64,000 nt of DNA from Marinobacter halotolerans (GCF_008795985.1 NZ_VMHP01000001.1:124001-188000), one strand, 5' to 3'; positions 28,978 to 39,697 are shown, counted from the first letter of the stretch. The notes: a model not told the origin generated them from the sequence alone. Numbers and translations: made by a program.

Positions 28978-29565
28978 ATGGGAACCACCGTTATTGGCCT
29001 GATCGTCATCGCCGTTGTTGTCTTTTACCTGGTGTATATCTACAACAAGCTGGTCTCCCTTCGAAACCAGTTCAAGAACGGTTTTGCTCAGATCGACGTG
29101 CAACTGCAACGCCGCCACGACCTGATACCCAACCTGGTTGAATCCGCCAAAGCCTACCTTAGCCACGAACGAAACACCCTGACCGAGGTCATGCAGGCCC
29201 GGAACAACGCGGTGGATGCGCAGAAAGACGCGGCCCGCGACCCAGCCGACGGCGGCAAGATCCAGAAACTGGGCGGTGCCGAGAACATGCTGACCAAAGC
29301 TCTGGCCAACTTTTACGCCGTGGCCGAAAACTATCCGGACCTGAAAGCCAACGAAACCATCCAGCAGTTGATGGAAGAGCTCTCCAGCACGGAAAACCGC
29401 GTCTCCTTCGCCCGCCAGGCGTTCAATGACACCGTCATGGTGTACAACACCTTCCGCGAGCAGTTCCCCAACAACATTATCTCCGGAATGTTTGCATTCA
29501 AACCAACTGCACAGCTGGAGCTTGAATCACCCGAGGCCCGTCAGGCACCAAAAGTGTCGTTTTAA
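28978..29565 (+). CDS. lemA: LemA family protein
   Basis: A 195-residue membrane protein with one N-terminal TM helix (about 3-24) facing a helical-bundle domain. The hallmark FKNGFAQIDVQLQRRHDLIPNLVE and the later AENYPDLKANETIQQLMEELSSTENRVSFARQAFND are family signatures. I chose ATG 28978 because AAAGGAG lies five bases before it; an ATG 21 bases upstream lacks this. The M48 protease gene starts 12 bp downstream. LemA and M48 pairs recur in many bacteria and probably act together at the membrane. The role is not settled. Confidence 0.93.
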   Translation: MGTTVIGLIVIAVVVFYLVYIYNKLVSLRNQFKNGFAQIDVQLQRRHDLIPNLVESAKAYLSHERNTLTEVMQARNNAVDAQKDAARDPADGGKIQKLGGAENMLTKALANFYAVAENYPDLKANETIQQLMEELSSTENRVSFARQAFNDTVMVYNTFREQFPNNIISGMFAFKPTAQLELESPEARQAPKVSF

Positions 29566-29577
29566 AGGCAGGCTAAC

Positions 29578-31533
29578 ATGGCTCATCCCGGCTTCTTTCA
29601 GCGCCAGGCCAATGCCCGGCGAAACACCAGCCTGCTTGTTGTTCTGTTCCTTATTGCCGTGACCCTGATCACCCTGGCGGTGTGCGTGGTTGGCTATTTC
29701 GTCACCCGCAGCGAAACCAGCCATCTGGCCTTTCAGGACTGGGTTCAAAGCACCCATGGGCTCTACACCGCCGTGGCAGTGATTGCGGTTATCGGCATTG
29801 GTTCGCTGGTTCGCTGGGTCGACCTGGCCGGTGGCGGCCATCGGGTGGCGAAAATGGTTGGCGCCCGAGCAGTTGATCCGGCAACCCGGGATTCCGACGA
29901 ACGCCGGCTGCGCAACATTGTGGAAGAAATGGCCATCGCCAGCGGCATTTCCGTGCCGGACGTGTATGTGATGGACCAGGAAACTGGCATCAATGCCTTT
30001 GTGGCCGGCTACACCCCCGGCGAGGCCGTGATGGTGGTAACCCATGGCACCCTCACCCAACTGAGCCGGGATGAGCTTCAGGGCGTCGTGGCACACGAAT
30101 TCAGCCACATTCTCAACGGCGACATGCGGCTTAACGTTCGGCTGATCGCCATTCTGGCGGGCATTCTGATGATCGGCCAGATCGGCACCTTCCTGACACA
30201 GATGGCCTTTGCCGGTTCATCGCGCTATTCCTCCCGAGATCGCCGGGGCCAGGCGGCCTTCGGACTGATTGGCGTTGCCCTGCTGGTTATCGGTTACATC
30301 GGGGTATTTTTTGGCAGGTTGATCCAGTCGGCCGTCTCGCGCCAGCGTGAAATGCTGGCGGATGCATCATCGGTGCAGTTCACCCGCAATCCCGACGGCA
30401 TTGCCGGCGCCCTATTCAAGATTGGCATCAAGAGCGGCTACCTGGACACCACCACCCACGCCAGCGACATGAACCACATGTGTTTCAGTGAAAGCGCCCG
30501 CATGAAGCTATCGTCTCTGCTGGCTTCACATCCGCCCATTCCCGAACGGATCGAGGCGATTGCGCCCGGTATGATGGCGCGCCTGCGCAGCCGCCACCGT
30601 GACAGCCAGCCAGCTTCTTCTCTCAAAGGTACCAGTGCCACGAAACGGGCCACGCCCGAGGGCACCGCAGGTTTTGCGGGGGGCTCGTCTGGATCCACCT
30701 CCCCGTTGAACCACACAAAGGAGCCTGTGTCGCACAGTGTCGGCACTATCAACCGGGCCGGTGAGGACTATGCCCACGCCCTGCTGGGCAGACTGCCATC
30801 CACCTTCCGCAACCTGCTGTACACCCGCGCGGGGGCCATTCAGCTTTGCTATGCACTGCTTATTCATGAACTGTCGGACGAAGATCAGCAGGCGTATCTT
30901 GGGCAACTGGAAACCGAATCGCTGTTCACGCCCAACCCGACGCTGCTGGACAAACTGCTACCGTCACTGTCTGAAATCGGCCAGGGAGTGCGCCTTCCGG
31001 CCCTTGAACTGGCCATGCCGGCACTGCGCAAGCTCGATCCCGACGAGCGCGAGCACCTGTTGAATGCCTGTGAAACGCTGATCAGGGCCGACCGTAAGGT
31101 CAGCCTGTTCGAACTGACGATGATTGGTTTTCTGCGAAAGCACCTTGCGGAAGACGCTGCCAGGGTGCCGGTGGTGCGACACCGCAATTACCGCGCCGTG
31201 GAGCACCATCTGAATGTACTTTTCAGCCTGCTGGCAAGGCTGGGAGCGGACAGGCCGGACCAGCAGCAGGCCCTGCTGGAAGAGACCATGGCTGGATTTG
31301 CGAACAGCAGACAGAAGGGTGGGTCCGGCGAATTGGCGCAACAGATTTCACATCGGCGTCTGCGTGAAGCACTGACGGAACTGAACGCCCTCTCCCCGCT
31401 GCTGAAACCGGCCATCATCGACGCCGCGTGCCACTGTATTCTGGCCGATGGCACTATCAGGCCGACAGAGTACGAACTGATCCGGCTTATCGCCGATCAG
31501 CTCGACTGTCCCATGCCGCCGCTGACAACCTGA
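29578..31533 (+). CDS. M48 family membrane metalloprotease with C-terminal extension
   Basis: A 651-residue inner-membrane zinc protease related to HtpX. TM helices are near residues 20-45, 60-80 and 190-255. The zinc motif HEFSH is at residues 173-177, with a later Glu ligand in SRQREMLADASSVQF. The protease core ends near residue 340. The C-terminal about 280 residues are helical, with acidic loops such as CETLIRADRKVSLFEL and CHCILADGTIRPTEYEL that look like TerB-type calcium or metal-binding helices. That extension is absent from plain HtpX. Its lemA partner precedes it by 12 bp. Probably involved in envelope protein quality control. Confidence 0.9.
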   Translation: MAHPGFFQRQANARRNTSLLVVLFLIAVTLITLAVCVVGYFVTRSETSHLAFQDWVQSTHGLYTAVAVIAVIGIGSLVRWVDLAGGGHRVAKMVGARAVDPATRDSDERRLRNIVEEMAIASGISVPDVYVMDQETGINAFVAGYTPGEAVMVVTHGTLTQLSRDELQGVVAHEFSHILNGDMRLNVRLIAILAGILMIGQIGTFLTQMAFAGSSRYSSRDRRGQAAFGLIGVALLVIGYIGVFFGRLIQSAVSRQREMLADASSVQFTRNPDGIAGALFKIGIKSGYLDTTTHASDMNHMCFSESARMKLSSLLASHPPIPERIEAIAPGMMARLRSRHRDSQPASSLKGTSATKRATPEGTAGFAGGSSGSTSPLNHTKEPVSHSVGTINRAGEDYAHALLGRLPSTFRNLLYTRAGAIQLCYALLIHELSDEDQQAYLGQLETESLFTPNPTLLDKLLPSLSEIGQGVRLPALELAMPALRKLDPDEREHLLNACETLIRADRKVSLFELTMIGFLRKHLAEDAARVPVVRHRNYRAVEHHLNVLFSLLARLGADRPDQQQALLEETMAGFANSRQKGGSGELAQQISHRRLREALTELNALSPLLKPAIIDAACHCILADGTIRPTEYELIRLIADQLDCPMPPLTT

Positions 31534-31554
31534 ACGCCTCTAATAACCTGGCGG

Positions 31555-33513
31555 TCACTTCGCCTCGATGTTGGGCCTGAACAGTGAGTTCTTGCTCGGA
31601 GGCTCGTCCCGATCCGGCAGTCCCAGTGTTTCCCGCACATCCAGATTCACTTTCCACAAGTCATTGAACTTGTCGTCCGTGGCGGCAATGGACTGTTCCT
31701 TGTTAAGCAGGATCTTGGGCCGCAGGAAAACCAGCAGATTACGCTTCACCCGGCGCTCGGACTCGGACGAAAACAGCCGGCCCAGAAAGGGAATGTCGCC
31801 CAGCAGCGGCACCTTGCTCTTGCTGACCTGAAGGTCATCGGTTGTCAGACCCCCAAGCACGATGGTTTCGCCGTCATCGGCCAGAACAGTCGTCTTGATC
31901 TCGCGCTTGTTGGTGATGATATCCGAGGCCGATTCGATGCTATCAGCGATGTTCTCCGTACTCTGGGCAACGACCAGACGAACCAGCCCATCAGCGCTAA
32001 TGGTCGGCGTGACTTTCAAGGTCAGACCGATGTCCCGGCGCTCAATGGTGGTGAAGGGATTGGTAGTGCCATCACCGGTAACCGTCGACTCGCCGGTCTT
32101 GAAGGGAACGTTCTGACCCACAACGATTTCCGCTTCCTCATTGTCGAGGGTGATAATGCTGGGTGTGGACAACAGATTGGCGGCGGCGGACGTAGACAGC
32201 GCCTGCAACAGCACACCCCAGGACACGCCGTTCTCGTTACGCTGGCCGGCGCCTACGGTAATGCCACCCACCGCTGGCGCCAGCACTGTCTCTGACAGGA
32301 TCGCGCCCAGCACGTCCCCCAGGCTGCGGCCGACGTTGCCGAAGTTGGTGCCGGCGACCGGCGTGGAGCTGCCGGATTCATCACCCACAGCAACCTGAAC
32401 GCCAAGGTCCTGCCCCAACTCATCGCTGATTTCCACAATGGCGGCTTCAATCATCACCTGCGCACGGCGGATATCCAGCGCGGAGATGATCTTGTCCGCT
32501 TCTTCAATAATCGAAGGCTCGCCGCGAACCACCAGAGCATTGAGCCCGGCATCTGCGAAGACGGCAAATCCGTTGCCAGCAGCTCCGCCAGACGCTGAAC
32601 CGCCCCCGGCCCCACCGCCGGATGCCTCTGCAACCACCTCACCCATAACACCTTTTAGAAGCTCGGTCAGGTTTTCGGCATCCGCGTGCTTAAGGCGGAA
32701 CACCTTTGTGGTACCACCGGTCGCTGAAGGCTGGTCAAGCTTGGTGATCAGGTTCCGCATCTTCTGTCGGAAGGTTTCGTCACCACGCAGAATCAGCCGG
32801 TTGCTACGCTCGTCGGCGGTGACACTGTAATCCCGACCTGCGCCCCGGTTGCCACCCTCGCCCAGTTCGTCAGGCGCAAGCTCCCGGATCAGCTCAACCA
32901 TATCGCCAACCCAGGCCTCCTGAAGCTGGATAACTTCCACCTGATAGTCAGGCGGGCTATCCAGCTCCCGGACGATGTCTGCAATTCTTCTGATGTTTGA
33001 CGCATGGTCGCTGATAATCAGTGCGTTGGCCCCGGCTACACCGGCCAGATGACCGTATTTCGCTACCAACGGACGCAAAATCGGCACCATCTCCAGGGCA
33101 TTACCGTTTTCCACGGGAATAACCCGCGTAATAAGCTGTTCCGAGGGAACTTCTTCAAACCGCTCGAGGGATTCGGCGGACTGCTTGGCATCCACCTGCT
33201 GAACCACTTTAATCACTTCCTCTCCCGGGATGGCGGTAAAACCATGCACCTGAAGCACCGCCAGAAACAGATCGTAAATCTCGGCCCTGTTCATGGGCGC
33301 GCTGGAGAGCACCGTGACTTTGCCCTTTACCCGTGGGTCCACCACAAAGCTGTAACCGGTAATATCCGCCACCTGGGACACAAACGCCCGTATATCGGCG
33401 TCTTTCAGGTTCAGTCTCCAGGTTTCCTCCTGCTGGGCATGAGCAAGCGACATCAACGGCAGCAGCAATGCCATCATCAGGGTCTGGAATAGTCTGGATT
33501 TGTGGTTAAGCAT
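31555..33513 (-). CDS. gspD: Type II secretion system secretin GspD
   Basis: Outer-membrane secretin channel of the type II secretion system, 652 residues. The signal peptide ends near AHA (residue 26). The N0 domain starts at about 35 (DIRAFVSQVADITGYSFVVDPRVKGKVTVLSS), N1-N3 domains follow, and a Gly-rich loop (GGGAGGGSASGGAAG) is near residue 300. The secretin domain spans about 390-600, with VPLLGDIPFLGRLF near its end. It ends 21 bp from the convergent M48 gene. It is the last gene of the gspN-gspC-gspD set; the remaining gsp genes are not in the window. Confidence 0.96.
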   Translation of the reverse strand: MLNHKSRLFQTLMMALLLPLMSLAHAQQEETWRLNLKDADIRAFVSQVADITGYSFVVDPRVKGKVTVLSSAPMNRAEIYDLFLAVLQVHGFTAIPGEEVIKVVQQVDAKQSAESLERFEEVPSEQLITRVIPVENGNALEMVPILRPLVAKYGHLAGVAGANALIISDHASNIRRIADIVRELDSPPDYQVEVIQLQEAWVGDMVELIRELAPDELGEGGNRGAGRDYSVTADERSNRLILRGDETFRQKMRNLITKLDQPSATGGTTKVFRLKHADAENLTELLKGVMGEVVAEASGGGAGGGSASGGAAGNGFAVFADAGLNALVVRGEPSIIEEADKIISALDIRRAQVMIEAAIVEISDELGQDLGVQVAVGDESGSSTPVAGTNFGNVGRSLGDVLGAILSETVLAPAVGGITVGAGQRNENGVSWGVLLQALSTSAAANLLSTPSIITLDNEEAEIVVGQNVPFKTGESTVTGDGTTNPFTTIERRDIGLTLKVTPTISADGLVRLVVAQSTENIADSIESASDIITNKREIKTTVLADDGETIVLGGLTTDDLQVSKSKVPLLGDIPFLGRLFSSESERRVKRNLLVFLRPKILLNKEQSIAATDDKFNDLWKVNLDVRETLGLPDRDEPPSKNSLFRPNIEAK

Positions 33514-33544
33514 CTGGCGTCATTGTCCTGTTTTGTTAATGCAT

Positions 33545-34378
33545 TCAGCGCCACTGTTCTGGAATGGCATAGCTGACGGTAAGAATGGCACCGTCACGCT
33601 CAATGTCGATATCTATCTGTGCTTCCGAGCGCCAGCTTTCCAGCAAGGCTTTATCCTGCTCAAAATCACCAAGGCTCTGACCGTTAATGGCAGTAATTAC
33701 ATCGCCGGCCTGCAGCCCCACCGCGTTCAGCATGGCATTGGAGCCATCATAGACATAGCCGGAGCCGTCACCCGCGGGCTGAAGGCCGTAGGCGGCGAGC
33801 GCACTCAGCCCCTGTTCGGCAAGAATGTTCTGCGCCGTTTCAACCAGGCCATCCGAACCATCGCCGGGCGCCTCAACATCCTCAATCAGGTCGGTTGGCA
33901 GTGTATCGTCAAAACTCAGGCTCTCGTATTGGCCATTGCGACGGATCAATATGCGATTGGGTTCCACCTCGGCCAACTCGGCGTTGCCCGGCAGCGTATC
34001 GCCCACGCGGTAATGCTCGGTGACGCCATTGCTTCCGGCAACTATAGCACCAGAGTCTTCCGGGCGCTGTGCGACCATCACGCCCTGGAGCGATAGATTC
34101 AGACGGGTTTCCGGCGCGGAGCGTTTAACCGCCTCGGCCACCTGCACCTGACCGGCCGGCCGGCCGAACATTTCATGGGCGGCCATGGGTTTCAGCTTTG
34201 CCGATGCCCCGTCCAGCTCCGGTTTACCGGGAGCCAGAGCAATGGGCCGCTCTTTCCAGGCAATCATCCAGGTTGCCTGGGCCAGTGTATAGGCGCCATA
34301 AATAACCAGGAGTATCAGTAACAGATTCGCCAGCAGCCGGGCGATACGCCTTTGAGCGGCCAATGAAAGAGCTTTCAT
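33545..34378 (-). CDS. gspC: Type II secretion system inner-membrane protein GspC
   Basis: Links the secretin to the inner-membrane platform. At 277 residues it has a single N-terminal TM helix (about 16-37), an HR domain at about 85-155 (NLSLQGVMVAQ, GAIVAGSNGVTEHYRVGDTL, ILIRRNGQYESLSFD) that contacts GspD, and a C-terminal PDZ-like domain (about 190-270, YGLQPAGDGSGYVYDGSNAMLNAVGLQAGD). Its start overlaps the gspN stop by four bases and gspD follows 31 bp after, so they form one operon. Confidence 0.93.
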   Translation of the reverse strand: MKALSLAAQRRIARLLANLLLILLVIYGAYTLAQATWMIAWKERPIALAPGKPELDGASAKLKPMAAHEMFGRPAGQVQVAEAVKRSAPETRLNLSLQGVMVAQRPEDSGAIVAGSNGVTEHYRVGDTLPGNAELAEVEPNRILIRRNGQYESLSFDDTLPTDLIEDVEAPGDGSDGLVETAQNILAEQGLSALAAYGLQPAGDGSGYVYDGSNAMLNAVGLQAGDVITAINGQSLGDFEQDKALLESWRSEAQIDIDIERDGAILTVSYAIPEQWR

Positions 34379-35172
34379 CGCAAAGCGCCCCCCGGAATCA
34401 GCGGCTGTCTGACCCTGAGAACAACATCTCCCGGCTCCGCAGATTCCGACCAGGGTTGCCCGGCCAGATCCACCATCCGCTTGTAGACCCGCAGATCCAG
34501 CATCCCGTTCCAGCGGATGCCGGCTTCGGCGGCGGGACCTTCCCCGCCCTCTTCAGAAACCGTCAACGCAACGCCATCGGCAGTGCTGGTCAGTGTTGCC
34601 AGCATGGCAGGAAACTCGGCAGTACCCTGCCCGTTACCCATGGGCCAGGTCACCATACCTCCGGCCCAGCGACCAAGCCCGTTTGCCCGGGTCAACGCCC
34701 CATCACTCCAGGCCAGGTCGAGATCTTCAACGACGACATCGCCCTCAATCACGGCGCCCCCGGCGCGGCGAATCAACGGTTCGAACTCTGATACGTCTAC
34801 TCTGCCGGCGGCACTGGCCTGGCCGTCGCCCTGCCATCCGACTTTGACATTGCCACGTAGCGAGGAGCCGGCAGTGGCTAAGGTGAAATCCAGGGGCAAT
34901 GTCAGCGAGGACAGGGAAGGCGAACCGATCGACCAGTCCAGCCGGGCAGGAAAACCTGCGACCACCAGCCCGGCAGCCCCTTCCCAAAGTTGGCCGTTAA
35001 TCTGGCGGATCTGCACTTCCGGTGGCAACGACACCTGCCCACTCGCCTGCTGCCAGAGCCAGCCTGCGGGAACCAGGGTTACAAGAGCGCCCAGATAGAT
35101 CAGCACACCGGCCAACGTAAGCAAAAACAGCTTGCCGGGTCTGAGAAACGATTTTGGGGGCGATTCGGTCAT
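34375..35172 (-). CDS. gspN: Type II secretion system protein GspN
   Basis: A 265-residue protein with one N-terminal TM helix (about 15-37) and a periplasmic beta-rich domain (about 45-265). The segment GQVSLPPEVQIRQINGQLWEGAAGLVV is typical of GspN. It is the first gene of gspN-C-D and overlaps gspC by four bases. GspN is an accessory found in only some type II systems, and its exact job is not known. The remaining T2SS genes are presumably elsewhere on the chromosome. Confidence 0.88.
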   Translation of the reverse strand: MTESPPKSFLRPGKLFLLTLAGVLIYLGALVTLVPAGWLWQQASGQVSLPPEVQIRQINGQLWEGAAGLVVAGFPARLDWSIGSPSLSSLTLPLDFTLATAGSSLRGNVKVGWQGDGQASAAGRVDVSEFEPLIRRAGGAVIEGDVVVEDLDLAWSDGALTRANGLGRWAGGMVTWPMGNGQGTAEFPAMLATLTSTADGVALTVSEEGGEGPAAEAGIRWNGMLDLRVYKRMVDLAGQPWSESAEPGDVVLRVRQPLIPGGALR

Positions 35173-35244
35173 TCAAGTCACTAAGATCATGCGTCGGTTG
35201 CCGAGTCTAGCAAAGCCATTTGCCAAGTTCATGACAAAAAAACA

Positions 35245-35280
35245 AAAACCCCGCGCCGGTGTGAACCGACGCGGGGTTTT
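35245..35280. terminator. Terminator after groEL
   Basis: AAAACCCCGCG and CGCGGGGTTTT arms, with an inner CGGT/ACCG stem, give a strong hairpin about 40 bp past the groEL stop. T-runs exist on both sides. Confidence 0.9.
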
Positions 35281-35316
35281 AAAGGGCTTTTAGGGCCTTC
35301 AGGAGCCTGGGGGCAT

Positions 35317-36999
<1,683 letters not shown>

Positions 37000-37034
37000 T
37001 CAAAAAACTGATCGGATTGTTGCGTCAGCGAGCC

Positions 37035-37322
37035 TTACTCGAGAACGCCGAAAATGTCGCTCTCGCTCATGATAAGCAGGTCTTCACCGTCGATCTTTAC
37101 GGTGTTACCGGCATACTGACCAAAGACCACTTTATCGCCTGCCTTGACCGCCAATGCGCGAGTTTCGCCGTTATCGAGAATACGACCGTTGCCTACAGCG
37201 ATGACTTCACCCTGTGACGGCTTTTCTTTGGCGTTGCCCGGCAGCACGATGCCGCCTGCAGTTTTCTCTTCTTCTTCCTTACGACGCACGACGACACGGT
37301 CGTGTAACGGACGGATTTTCAT
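37035..37322 (-). CDS. groS: Co-chaperonin GroES
   Basis: The 10-kDa lid of the GroEL chamber, 95 residues. It starts [18 protein letters not shown], with the mobile loop [18 protein letters not shown] at about 20-37 and the roof region after it. It is first in the groES-groEL operon. A heat-shock promoter lies about 114-141 bp upstream. Confidence 0.99.
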   Translation of the reverse strand: MKIRPLHDRVVVRRKEEEEKTAGGIVLPGNAKEKPSQGEVIAVGNGRILDNGETRALAVKAGDKVVFGQYAGNTVKIDGEDLLIMSESDIFGVLE

Positions 37323-37435
37323 TGCTCGGTATCTCCATTATCAAGTTAGGTTTGGCAATGATGGTTGCGTAAAAACTGGGACCTTAACCATCTGTTTTAA
37401 GGCGATTATTGGCCCACAGCGATCTTGTGAAACCT

Positions 37436-37462
37436 ATGTGGGGTTCGCAGATGGGTTTTCAA
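37436..37462 (-). promoter_or_regulatory. Sigma32 (heat-shock) promoter of groESL
   Basis: On the minus strand TTGAAA (37457-37462) is followed by a 13-bp spacer and CCCCACAT (37436-37443). This is close to the RpoH consensus (CTTGAAA, 13-15 bp, CCCCATNT). It is placed upstream of groES. Confidence 0.82.
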
Positions 37463-37481
37463 CACCCGCGATAAAAAATTT

Positions 37482-38024
37482 TTACGGTTTCGGGTCGTTT
37501 CTGTCGTCCCGGTCTAGGCGCTGGCGGTCGCGCTCTGTTTCATCGCGGTACTCGCCTTCGATGATGTCGTCCCGGTCAGACCGAAACGGATCCTGGCCGG
37601 GCCCGAAAGGTCCCTGACCCGGGCCGAAGGGGCCGGAACCGGCGCGAAAGGAAAAACTGCCCGACTGCCCCGCCACGACCATGCGTTTTAGCGCCTGACC
37701 TGCCAGCCAGTGACGGGAACCGGGAATCAGGCACAGGAAACCAATGGTATCCGTGACAAACCCCGGCGTGAGCAGCAGCGCGCCGCCAACAGCCAGAATC
37801 AGGCCCTCGGCCACTTCCTGGGCCGGAAGCTCGCCGCTGTTCAGCCGCTGGTTAGCCTTCAGAAGGGTTGAAAGGCCCTGTTGGCGCAAAAGCGCCGCAC
37901 CGATAACGGCGGTCAACAGAACAAGGCCCACGGTGTTCAGGGCCCCGATCATGGTGCCCACCTTGATCAGAATCGTCATTTCCACAATGGGCATGACGAT
38001 GAATAAGAAAAGAAAAACGCCCAA
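37482..38024 (-). CDS. fxsA: FxsA family membrane protein
   Basis: A 180-residue inner-membrane protein. Hydrophobic segments include VFLFLFIVMPIVEMTILI (about 3-20) and TVGLVLLTAVIGAALL (about 31-46), with a third at about 70-100 (LILAVGGALLLTPGFVTDTIG). A tail carries the near-tandem repeat GPFGPGQGPFGPGQDPF. The start codon appears to be TTG at 38024, since GGAGG lies five bases before it and no ATG precedes the first helix. In E. coli FxsA overproduction spares the cell from phage T7 exclusion by F; its normal role is unclear. It lies beside groESL, as in E. coli and many relatives. Confidence 0.9.
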   Translation of the reverse strand: MGVFLFLFIVMPIVEMTILIKVGTMIGALNTVGLVLLTAVIGAALLRQQGLSTLLKANQRLNSGELPAQEVAEGLILAVGGALLLTPGFVTDTIGFLCLIPGSRHWLAGQALKRMVVAGQSGSFSFRAGSGPFGPGQGPFGPGQDPFRSDRDDIIEGEYRDETERDRQRLDRDDRNDPKP

Positions 38025-38086
38025 CGGAGCCTCCGGATTCAGGTTGTTCTGGACCGCAAGCGGCGAGCAAAACCTCTCGTGCTCTC

Positions 38087-38095
38087 TGGTATAAT
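38087..38095 (+). promoter_or_regulatory. Extended -10 promoter of the SDR gene
   Basis: TGGTATAAT gives a perfect TATAAT with the TG extension, 36 bp before the SDR start. The -35 region is weak, as is common for extended -10 promoters. Confidence 0.6.
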
Positions 38096-38131
38096 CGCCG
38101 CTTTCACTTCCAACTAACCTTAGGGCAAAAC

Positions 38132-38893
38132 ATGAAACTTCAAGATTCCGTGATTGCGATTACCGGCGGCGGCCAGGGGCTGGGTCGTGCAATGGCCGAA
38201 TTCCTCGCCGCCAAAGGCGCGCGGCTGGCGCTGATTGACCTGATGCCGGAGAAACTGAACGAGGCCGCCGAAGCCTGCAAGAAAGCCGGTGGTGACGCAA
38301 AAACCTATGTCTGCAACGTGGCAAAGGAAGCAGACGTTGAATCCACGTTTGAAGCCATTGTTAAAGACTTCGGCCAGCTCAACGGGCTGATCAACAACGC
38401 CGGCATCCTGCGTGACGGGCTGATGGTCAAGGTGAAAGACGGTCAGGTGGAGAAGCGCATGGAGCTGGCCCAGTGGCAGTCCGTCATCGATGTGAACCTG
38501 ACCGGAGTGTTCCTCTGTGGGCGCGAAGCTTCTACCCAGATGATCAAGAACGGCGACCAGGGCGTGATCATCAACATCGCGTCCATTTCCCGTGCCGGAA
38601 ACATGGGCCAGAGCAACTATTCCGCGGCGAAAGCCGGTGTCTCTGCGTTAGTGCCTGTCTGGGCGAAAGAGCTGGCGCGTTACGGCATTCGCTGCATGGG
38701 CATCGCACCGGGCTTTATCGAAACCGAGATGACCGCATCCATGAAACCAGAAGCCCTGGAGAAGATGACGGCGGGCATTCCTCTCAAGCGGATGGGCAAG
38801 CCAGAGGAAATCGCCTCCGCCGCCGCGTTCATCTTCGAAAACGACTACATGTCCGGCCGCATGATCGAAGTCGACGGCGCCCTTCGGCTCTAA
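38132..38893 (+). CDS. SDR family oxidoreductase (FabG-like)
   Basis: NAD(P)-dependent short-chain dehydrogenase of 253 residues. The cofactor motif ITGGGQGLG is at about 10-18, NNAGI at about 89-93, the catalytic Ser in ISRAG (about 152-156), and the Tyr-Lys pair in YSAAKAG (about 165-171). The end PEEIASAAAFIFENDYMSGRMIEVDGALRL is typical of the classical SDR C terminus. It looks like a 3-oxoacyl-ACP reductase-type enzyme, but no fatty-acid genes are nearby, so the substrate is uncertain. It is divergent from fxsA. Confidence 0.9.
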   Translation: MKLQDSVIAITGGGQGLGRAMAEFLAAKGARLALIDLMPEKLNEAAEACKKAGGDAKTYVCNVAKEADVESTFEAIVKDFGQLNGLINNAGILRDGLMVKVKDGQVEKRMELAQWQSVIDVNLTGVFLCGREASTQMIKNGDQGVIINIASISRAGNMGQSNYSAAKAGVSALVPVWAKELARYGIRCMGIAPGFIETEMTASMKPEALEKMTAGIPLKRMGKPEEIASAAAFIFENDYMSGRMIEVDGALRL

Positions 38894-38927
38894 TTGTTGC
38901 CTGCCTGGCCCTCAGACCCTGGGGGCT

Positions 38928-39021
38928 GACGCGGGGGTGGGAGGATATTTTCTTTGGAAAAAGTACTCGCTTCGCTCAGACAACTTTGTTCCTGCAGAAA
39001 ACACCCTCCCACCCCCACGTC
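38928..39021. repeat. Second intergenic palindromic element downstream of the SDR gene
   Basis: Arms 38928-38952 and 38997-39021 (25 bp) are inverted copies with three mismatches. The core GGGGGTGGGAGG / CCTCCCACCCCC is perfect. The 44-bp centre includes GCTTCGC and is not coding. It is similar in build to, but different in sequence from, the element between purE and purK. The three mismatches would be G-U pairs in a minus-strand transcript, so RNA pairing may be conserved. Confidence 0.6.
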
Positions 39022-39057
39022 GATCTCAGGCCTTCTCCCAGCTTTGCATCAACACCC

Positions 39058-39089
39058 GTAGGTCGGATTAGGCAAAGCCGTAATCCGAC
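39058..39089 (+). repeat. REP palindrome, forward copy (upstream of RAYT)
   Basis: GTAGGTCGGATTAGGC...GCCGTAATCCGAC hairpin repeat, 48 bp before the RAYT start. It is the left partner of the inverted pair around the transposase gene. Confidence 0.9.
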
Positions 39090-39136
39090 AAATATTCGAG
39101 CCAAAAAACCAAACCACCCATACAAGGACGTATGAG

Positions 39137-39649
39137 ATGAACTACCGCAGAAGCCGCCTGGCCGGCGGCACCTACTTTTTCACTGTAGTCACTTCCAATC
39201 GAGCTCCCATCTTCAATAAACCTGCCGCAGTTCAATGCCTCAGAACCACCTTCCGCCATGTAATCCATCGCCACCCTTTCACCATAGACGCCATAGTCAT
39301 AATGCCCGACCACATACATTGCATCTGGACTTTGCCAACGGGTGACTCCAACTACTCAACCCGCTGGCGACTTATCAAAACTGACGTGACAAAGAGCTTC
39401 AGGGCCGCCCCCGCAGCTCAGAACCCGAAATCCCTCTGGCAAAAGCGTTACTGGGAGCACACCATCCGTGACCAGAGAGATTTCAACCTGCACGTTGACT
39501 ACATACACTTCAATCCGGTGAAACATGGGTATGTCACCAGAGCTGCGGATTGGCCCTATTCGAGTTTTCACAGTTTTGTGAGGGATGGGGTTTTGCCGGT
39601 GGATTGGGGAATTGATGAGTCGATTTTGGAAGGAGTTGGGAACGAGTAG
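39137..39649 (+). CDS. rayT: REP-associated tyrosine transposase (RAYT, IS200-like)
   Basis: A 170-residue Y1 HUH transposase of the REP-associated type. The histidine pair is HIH at residues 59-61 in IMPDHIHCIW. The nucleophile is Tyr122 in HVDYIHFNPVKHGYV. The N terminus NYRRSRLAGGTYFFTVVT is characteristic. It is intact and full-length. It lies between a forward REP (39058) and a reverse REP (39666), so it is likely the enzyme that spread the REPs in this genome. No IS200 ends are seen. RAYTs are normally single-copy, vertically kept genes. Confidence 0.93.
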   Translation: MNYRRSRLAGGTYFFTVVTSNRAPIFNKPAAVQCLRTTFRHVIHRHPFTIDAIVIMPDHIHCIWTLPTGDSNYSTRWRLIKTDVTKSFRAAPAAQNPKSLWQKRYWEHTIRDQRDFNLHVDYIHFNPVKHGYVTRAADWPYSSFHSFVRDGVLPVDWGIDESILEGVGNE

Positions 39650-39665
39650 ACGTCAGGGCGTGTTT

Positions 39666-39697
39666 GTCGGATTACGGCTTCGCCTAATCCGACCTAC
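39666..39697 (-). repeat. REP palindrome, reverse copy (downstream of RAYT)
   Basis: GTCGGATTACGGC...GCCTAATCCGACCTAC, inverted relative to the copy at 39058, 16 bp past the RAYT stop. With 39718 it forms a divergent pair. Confidence 0.9.
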
